Source of the DNA: Ailanthus altissimus
Lineage: Eukaryota; Streptophyta; Magnoliopsida; Sapindales; Simaroubaceae
Reading direction: 5' to 3'
Assembly (NCBI GenBank): GCA_946807835.1
Contig: OX327693.1
Location: 3,489,501-3,553,500 of the forward strand
DNA length: 64,000 nt
Position numbers and translations under genes: made by a program. The notes below the pieces were generated by a model, which did no database searches, was not told the origin of the DNA, and saw only the letters and a program-made list of their open reading frames with translations. This document shows, piece after piece, positions 57,301-64,000 of this stretch (position 1 is its first letter; every line of letters starts with the position of its first letter).

Positions 57301-57670
57301 GGCTTTACGTCTTCTTTCTTGACTGATAGAGATCAAACTGCATATCAGCGGTATCGTACCTATAGAACTTCAATCTATATATAATTGCATCGGTATTCCT
57401 CTTCTTTGACTTTTATAGCTCTATGAAAAACATTTGTAGACTAGATCCCAACCTCCTTGAATTGAGCCTTATCGAAAAGATTTTAATCTTAGATCGAAAT
57501 ATTGCACCTCGTTGGCCATTATCAATCTACTTTTCCATTATCTTACCATGCCTCTTCTTCTTTTCTAACTTGCACAGTTTTGTATAAGCTTGTAGTTGAA
57601 GGACTTCCATTAATTTTACTTTAGAAAATAGTGGTGGATCATCAGGAATTACCATGTCAACCTTGAAATA

Positions 57671-58000
57671 TTAAGAGATATTGCTGAAAAATTGCTGATG
57701 TTCAAGATTCTTCTCTTGGAGTCTTTGTGGGAAAGGTGATAGTGGAATGAATGAACTGTCTTTGCTTTGAAGTAACATTGGTTCCTTTTCTGCTATAGTT
57801 AATTCCTCTTTTGTTATCTCTTTTGTTTTATTATGGCTTTCTTTAATTTGAGACGTTTCAGTAGCTATTGGCAATTCTTGTTCATCCCTTAAGGTGATTA
57901 CTTGGCATTGCTCTTTATTTCCTCTTGAATTCACCTTTGTGTTATTGGTCAATAAGCTTTGTGGATGATTATTTAATGATGTGGCTAATTGGCCCACTTA
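57671..58000 (-). pseudogene. Athila gag C-terminal segment
   Basis: Reads MGQLATSLNNHPQSLLTNNTKVN, QCQVITLRDEQEL and PLSPFPQRLQEKNLEHQQFF. Usual Athila form is NQ-GQLA--LN-RP-G-LPS-TE-N, C-AITLRSG and PFPQRL-K--L--QF. The open frame is 108 codons. The sequence from 58001 to 58402 is gag with stops. Confidence 0.88.
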
Positions 58001-58402
58001 CATCTCTAACGTCCTTAAAGAGGTTGCTTAAATTTAAAAGAGGGCATCTGTCTACTTCATGTGTTGCATAAACATCTATTCCAAGCTTAATTTCTCTTCA
58101 ATCTGCTATTAAGGTTATGTTGGCATGCTATGATGGTCTACCCAATCTGAATTATAAAAATTGGTGTAGGGATTATGCTACTATACTTGATAGTTCTCCA
58201 TATAGTGCATAAGATCCATGCATTGGCCATTTGGATGGTTCTCACTATAAAAATCATAAGTGATGGGTTGTCTCTTAATAATATCAGCTCTAATAGCATC
58301 TAAATTTTTTGTCAATAGGTTGATTTGTGCAACTTATAAGATAAATGCCTCTTCATTATATGTGTTTGTAATTCTTCTTGGGGTTGTTCTCTCTACTAGC
58401 CA

Positions 58403-58990
58403 TTAATAACTATTGGAAGTCATCTCCTCAAGCAGGTTATATGCTTCGTCAGTTGACTTGTTCAATAGTGCTCCCCCTGCTGCGGTATCTATTATGGTCT
58501 TTAAGTGCCCCGTCAAGCCATTATAGAATATTTGCACAAGTAACCACTTTGGAATGCTATGATGTGGACATCTCCTTAGCATATCATTATAACGCTCCCA
58601 TGCTTCATAAAGTGTTTCTGAGTCATACTGTATGAAAGAAGTGATGTCATTCCTCATCCTTGCTATCTTGGCTGGGGGAAAGAATTTAGATAGGAATTTC
58701 TAGGCCAAGTCATCCCATATTGTAATTGATCTTAATGGTAGTGACATCAACCAACTATTTGCCTTGTTTCGAAGTGAAAAAGAAAATAGTCGTAATCGTA
58801 CTACATCATTTGACACTCCATCATATTTGAACAAATCACAAATTATAAATCTCTAAAAAAGTTTAGGATATATTCATTCAGATCATCGCATGGATGTCCA
58901 CTAAACTGAACTTAGTCTTTCAACATTTAGATTATTTTCGGTTGAATTTCAAAGTAATTGGTGTTTATTGTTGGTCGACATATGCTTGAT
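58403..58990 (-). pseudogene. Athila gag N-terminal/capsid segment
   Basis: 58403-58657 reads MRNDITSFIQYDSETLYEAWERYNDMLRRCPHHSIPKWL, FYNGLTGHLKTIIDTAAGG and EAYNLLEEMTSNSY, a near-canonical Athila gag block. Further upstream, to about 58990, with stops and shifts, are FSGHPCDDLNEYI and a degraded FFPPAKIARM. The retained sequence makes the family call secure. Confidence 0.92.
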
Positions 58991-59230
58991 TGAATGCTGC
59001 TAATAATTGGGATTGGATAATCTCTTCAAGATCTATGTTCTGCCACTTGCCACTGAAATTAAACTTAATAGGCCATGATATAGCTATGAAAGATATCCTA
59101 AAAATTTTTTAAAAAAAATTAGAAAGCAAATGTACAAAAAATAAAAAAAGGATTTATATGAAAAATAAAAAAAAATTCTGAGTTAAAAACAAGAAAGAAT
59201 AGTATTAATATTAGCGAAAATAAAATATTA

Positions 59231-59247
59231 TCCCAGCAACGGCGCTA
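59231..59247 (-). other. Primer-binding site, tRNA-Asp type
   Basis: Element strand TAGCGCCGTTGCTGGGA, close to TGGCGCCGTTGCCGGGGA used by Athila elements. It lies beside the LTR start at 59254. Confidence 0.82.
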
Positions 59248-59253
59248 AAAACA

Positions 59254-60672
59254 TGATGCGATATTTCTATATCTTAAAATTAAATACAAGTATACGCTAT
59301 CATAATAAGTAATAAAATGACTTATAAAGTTAGATGCTAAACCCACAGGAATAATTTTTATTTTCTACCAAGTACTAAAATTATATCTTTCTTATAATTA
59401 TTCAAAAAAATCAAATCTTAATCTTACAATAAATTTAAGTAAAATAAAAGTGTAAAAGTAAATAACACAACTCAAATAAAATAAGAAGATGACAATATAG
59501 AAAAAGTCTAAGGTTAATTACTATCCTTTAATATATTTTTTAAAGATTAATCCTTTTAATATTTATATCCCTCAATTCTTATTATTAGTCAAGATACTAT
59601 TGCATTCACAATCCTCTCTCAAGGTCATGCAAGTATTTCTAATGTATCAAATACCTATATTCCTATGGTACTTGTAATAAATTAAGATTCATTAAGAACA
59701 AGTCTTATTGACTATACAGGCCAATTAGATATATTTTTATCCTAATTCGAAACTTACATATGCAACATTAAATGTTACTTTACAATCATGCTTCAAATTA
59801 TCTATGTCTAAATACAATGATGCCTCTTTTGAGTTTATCAAAGTATTACCAAATCAATCATAATATTGATCAAATATAATGTTGTAAGAACAAATAATTT
59901 GAATAATGAAGAATTGAGTTCAAATAAATATTAAAAATATCTAACAATTAAGCTCATATATTGAGTTCAAGTAATAACTCTAAAAAATAAATTTAACTCA
60001 TAGTAACAAGAGAATTATGACTGAAAAATAAAATAAACAAGATACAATCAAAAGTCAACCAACATGGACATCAATTCACAATTAGTTGATATACCAAAGA
60101 TTAGCCAAAAATCTCTTGCTTCCTTGACTTTTCCTTACTTTTCTCTCTAAAAATTATTCTTCTTCACTGTATTGTGGCTCTAAGAGCCTTAAATTATGTG
60201 TTCTTTGATATTTGAAGCAAGTGACCTCTATATAAGGATTGATTGGAGTCTCAGAGTTGTATTTCTTTTAGGTTTAGAAAAAAGCGCACTGTTTACCGCT
60301 GTAGCAAATACTATTCATCTATGGGGGTGAAAATACTATAGCACGGAGTACTGTTTAGGGACACTGTTCATCATATACTGTTCACTTGGTGCTGTAGCGA
60401 GATGTCTTAGGCACTGGTGTGCTGAAATTTTTGCTGGGGCAAAATATTGTTCACTGCTTCAGTGATGTACTACAGTAAAATCATTGTTCACCAAAAACTG
60501 TAGCGGTGTTACTATAGCATTTTATGTATTGCTTTATTTTTCTTAGATTTTCATCCTTAATTACTCTATTAACTCAAAACCTACAAAATGATAATAAAAC
60601 ATATAGATATAAAAATGATCAATTAATCAAATTAAGGGCGTGAAAATAATAGATATAATTTAAACTTATCAC
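59254..60672 (-). repeat. 5' LTR of Athila-like element, about 1.42 kb
   Basis: It starts TGATGCG at 59254 and on the element strand begins TGTGATAAGTTTAAATTATATC near 60672. At 60270-60530 ACTGTTCAC, CTGTAGC and CTATAGC words recur. It is AT-rich and without genes. A similar tracked word set occurs at 26030-26290. The right limit is uncertain by 1-3 bases. Confidence 0.75.
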
Positions 60673-60673
60673 A

Positions 60674-61035
60674 TTCTAGTGTTGAGGCTGAGCATCGTGC
60701 CCTTACTGATACTACCCAAGAGATTGTTTGGCTTCAATGGCTTGTTAGAGATATGGATATTATTGACTCTGGCCCTACACCCCTTTATTGTGACAATCAA
60801 AGTGCTATCTAAATCGCTCACAATAATGTTTTTTATAAGCGAATTAAGCATATTGAAATAAATTGTTATTTTATTCGGTAACACATTCCTCAGGCACTGT
60901 TATGCTCTACTCCATCTCATCTGAAGAGCAACTTGTAGATATCTTTACCAAATCTCTATTTCCTAGCCGCTTTCATGCTCTAGTCTCCAAGCTTAAGTTT
61001 GTTTCTATTCCGCCATCTTGAGTTTTAGGGGGAGG
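60674..61035 (+). pseudogene. RNase H end of a copia element
   Basis: Plus strand with stops reads [74 protein letters not shown]. It matches the RNase H of copia element 1 (10788-11218). GGGGGAGG at 61028-61035 is the polypurine tract. Everything upstream was removed at the Athila LTR boundary. Confidence 0.85.
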
Positions 61036-61203
61036 TATTAAACAATTATTTTGAAATAATTCCTTAATATTCTTCTACAATATATATTTTTTTATTAATA
61101 TAAATATTATTTTTTATTTTGTATATGTCTTAAGCCTATATATAGGCAAACTTTATACATTATTTTCATACCATAAAATATATAATTTATTATTTTTCTC
61201 ACA
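61036..61203 (+). repeat. 3' LTR of the copia fragment, 168 bp
   Basis: It starts TATTAAACAATTATTTTG and ends TTTTTCTCACA. Start and end match the LTR of copia element 1 (14901-15106). It holds CTATATATAGGC at 61136-61147 as a possible TATA region. Confidence 0.75.
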
Positions 61204-63600
61204 TAAGAAATGACTTATAATTTTAGAATCTGGTTAGACGTCAGGAAAAAGGTGAACAATGGTTTTATATGGTACTGGATTCTTTTTCCCCCACGTCTTG
61301 AGCAAATTGTATTATTACATTAATGACCAATATATGCTAAGCAGCGTTAGTCTTTTGATTATCTTTTTTCTTTTATTAAGTAGCCGTCTGACCTAGTATA
61401 ACAATGACATGAGAATTAAATATAAATTTTTTTCTCTTTGGACAGCATTTTATTTTATACAAAATATATGATCATTGGAAAGAAGAAATTTAAAATACTA
61501 ATTTGAGAAGTGTATATAATTTAATTTTATATTTGATAAAACAATATTTTGGTGATTTATATGTCATATAGCATATTTAAGTTAATTTTTGAACATATTT
61601 TTTGGGCTGTTTTGTTTAATCTATTGTGGTAAGATGAATGATTGAAGCCACGTTGTCATTGCTGCCACTGAAAGAGTATATGATTTATGCTAATCTCAAG
61701 TGATGCATAATCTTTTTCCCGGTGGCTGTGCTAGTCGTCTTTGTTAATCTGACTATAAAATAGTGGCTGGATTTTTTGCTTTACTAAAACATAAATACCT
61801 TTATTATATATTCCAATTTTTATTTGCGTACAAATTAAGTATTGCTGGGATTAGGTCAAAAAAATATCTTAGACAACACCTTCATACGGGCTAAATTATA
61901 CTTGAGTGCCGAGGACTCACTAAACATGTGATGTGGATAAGAGTGCCCGGAAGTAGAGCAGGGTAAAACCTTCTATGACTTTCAGATCAACTCAAGACTC
62001 GTCAAATCGATGTGCATTTTCAGGTATAGACTTTGTTCATCTCTCTTTGCATTTTGATTGTTCTGCCCTTTTTTTTTCTTATCATAGCAGTTCTATTTTT
62101 CCCCGATTTGTACTGAGGTTTAGGCATATAGCATCTCATTACCTTGAGTTTCAAGTCTTTTTTTTCACGCTCAAGTATTCATTTATTCATCATCCATATA
62201 AATGGTTTATTGCCATCCCCCTAAACCAATGTTTGCAGTAAAGAAATTTGAATTTTGATTACCATGCACTTCTGATTATCCTAATTTGACAATTTATTTG
62301 CATGTAGCTTTTCAGTTCCACTAGGGTAACAATTGTGTTTAGAATTCGTTTGCACAGTTGGCAGTGGCATGAAAATAAGCATCCATTACATTCCTTGGGT
62401 TGTAGTGTCATGAATCATCATTTATGAATATGTTAATATTCTTTTTCATATTGTTATATATGATTGATTTTAGGTCTGTGCCACGACCATTGAATGGAAG
62501 CTATGGAGCTTGCTATTATATATGTTAGGCTGCAATGAATTTCTTATTTACTCGGAAATATAATTAACTTACCTACAGTTAATTTAGTTTTGAGAACTGC
62601 TTCAGTTTAAATCATGGTCCACTGGGACAGTCAGTACTACCTTGTACTAATTTGCAAATCGGTGACCATTCTAAACTTCGATTTAACTTGCTTTCTTCCA
62701 ATAATTTTGAGGTGGTTGAGAAGCAAAAACTGGCTGCATTTAGATTTGGTTGAACAGAAATTTATCCACTTTTGTAACTTGTCTTCTTCAAGCTAAAGAT
62801 GTAACTTGAGTTTAAACCTAGATATTACTGCATTTACCCATCATCAGTTTATTAGTGAAGAATGAGGTGTATTTATCATGTTTTTAAACCAATTGGAGAA
62901 CTTAGATTACTTTGCTTGCAAACATGCCATTTGCTGAAAAATAAGGCAATGCATATAATTTCCAACTAACACAAAGATGGCTTCTTTTTATCTTATTGCA
63001 TAAGTTGGCTCAACCTCATGTCTTCACTTTGCATAGTTTTGATTGATCGAATTTATTGATAGTAGAGAATGCAGTAAAAGTTTTGGATTTTTATTTCTAG
63101 AATTTGTAAATTTTAGATGTTGTTGCCATCCTTGCATGTTGGAAGGAGTTGAACCAGATATAGAAGATACAATGAATCTTTTAAGTAATCTTACATGCTA
63201 TTAAAATTAAAGCTAGAACTAAAATTATATTTATATGAACTGATGATTTATATTGTAGAAATCCTTTTTCTTCCTCTTTTTCCAAATCTTTCAGGTAGGT
63301 TAAAGATATCTACTGAACTTGAAATCACACTATTTTCTGCTTCTGCATTATTTTAATATTGACAGGCAATTGCTAGAATGTTTTCTTGAAGATTGAATAC
63401 ATTTTGCAGGAGGGCATTGAAGGAGTTTACTTCATTTTTTTCACTTAAATGTTGAATTTAAGGAAACAAGTATTTCATACTTTTAACCTTATTCTATGAG
63501 TAAGCTTTTTATTGGAGATTTGGTGATTCAACAATCTTGTTTGGGCAAGAATTGAGATGAATATCAAATAGGAGAGTCACAAATAGTCCAAAATGTGTGG
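61204..63600. other. Unassigned AT-rich stretch; possibly intronic or non-coding
   Basis: No element or gene recognised. Pyrimidine-rich stretches followed by CAG and GT-like words occur at about 62010-62025 and 63285-63300, which look intron-like, but no exon with recognisable content could be found. Short open frames (61975-62241, 62614-62796) resemble chance. Confidence 0.35.
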
Positions 63601-63804
63601 GACACACATGAGAAAATCTAGGACGTGTGAGACACGAAGGGGAAAGCGCAACAAGACTCTAAAACACGAAGGAAGCGAGAAAAAGCGGAGTTGGTAACAG
63701 GGTTGAGTACCGCAGGCCTAGATCAAAAACCCAATGCCATGGCGCCAGAGCGGGCAGAGTCTATTTTTTTTTTTTCTAATTTTTGAGTTTTGAAAAGTTT
63801 TGAA
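63601..63804. other. Short G/A-rich region with echoing words
   Basis: GTGTGGGACACACATGAGA and GTGTGAGACACGAAGG recur, then AACACGAAGGAAGCGAG. No frame is recognised; it precedes a copia integrase, and may be a degraded part of that element or its flank. Confidence 0.3.
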
Positions 63805-64000
63805 CTTTCAAAACAAGTGATAGCCTATGAAAACTCCATCACTTGAACAAAGAAGGTACTTCACCTTATTCATTGATGACTATACTAGAATGATGTGGGT
63901 ATATTTTCTTCATGAAAGATGAGAAGTCCTGAAAGTCTTCAAGAAGTTCAAGAATTTTGTAAAAAAGCAGAGTGGTTATAGCCTTAAGAAGTGATAGAGG
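63805..64000 (+). pseudogene. Copia integrase start, cut by window end
   Basis: Plus strand reads PMKTPSLEQRRYFTLFIDDYTRMMWVYFLHER, a stop, then EVLKVFKKFKNFVKKQSGYSL. It is the integrase first-Asp block (FIDDYSRMTWVYFL) of the same broad lineage as copia element C, on the opposite strand. The upstream gag and protease parts are not recognised, so the element is truncated on its left. Confidence 0.85.

Larger units (their letters stand above)
57301..60672 (-). mobile_element. Athila-like Ty3/gypsy element, 5' half
   Basis: On the minus strand: LTR 59254-60672, a primer site complementary to tRNA-Asp (not iMet), a leader, gag in two pieces and a decayed protease-side tail. The gag sequence and primer type match the Athila lineage. 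RT, integrase and the 3' LTR are absent. Its LTR edge cuts the copia element at 60674. Confidence 0.82.

Noticed and set aside
61975..62241. Candidate exon with CAG and GT-like borders
   Set aside because: Splice-like words occur by chance in this composition and the translation matches nothing I recognise.

Overview
This is repeat-dominated nuclear DNA from a flowering plant, most likely a eudicot. The evidence is plant-type retroelements (Ty3/gypsy chromovirus, Athila-like, several Ty1/copia lineages, a LINE and a TRIM), strong AT richness, and one intact plant gene of the nodulin-like/NFD4-like major facilitator family. I cannot name the species from sequence alone. Nothing looks bacterial or organellar, and no operons, tRNA or rRNA genes were seen.

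Layout. 1-8336: decayed chromovirus (Ty3/gypsy with chromodomain) on the minus strand. 8337-9495: AT-rich minisatellite. 10739-15106: decayed copia element, minus. 16290-21124: LINE fragments, plus, split by a 2.4 kb LTR. 21240-21530: palindromic cluster. 21550-32440: two truncated copia elements, minus, with long LTRs and tRNA-iMet primer sites. 32450-32899: compact TRIM. 33812-35641: the only intact host gene, a single-exon 609-codon membrane transporter, minus. 36684-41759: full-length copia element, plus, with paired 315 bp LTRs, inactivated by a dozen nonsense codons and a few frameshifts. 41760-45040: intergenic with small repeat remnants. 45041-50017: an old long LTR interrupted by a 2773 bp solo LTR with a perfect 5 bp target duplication. 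50135-55881: copia element, minus, with matching LTRs, a deletion fusing RT to the RNase H end, and another long LTR inserted in gag. 57300-60672: Athila-like gag, primer site and LTR, minus. 60674-61203: copia RNase H and 3' LTR, plus. 61204-63600: no recognisable gene. 63805-64000: start of another copia integrase, plus, running off the window.

The genes do not form a pathway. The history is successive retrotransposon insertion, nesting, LTR-LTR recombination and point decay around one host gene, whose clear space runs from about 32900 to 36680. The most informative items are the nested solo LTR with its empty-site match, the five related long LTRs, the TRIM, the chromovirus with mismatched LTRs, and the TAA/TAG-only nonsense spectrum of the plus-strand copia. 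I found no convincing new functional system. All identities are by eye; no alignments or searches were run.
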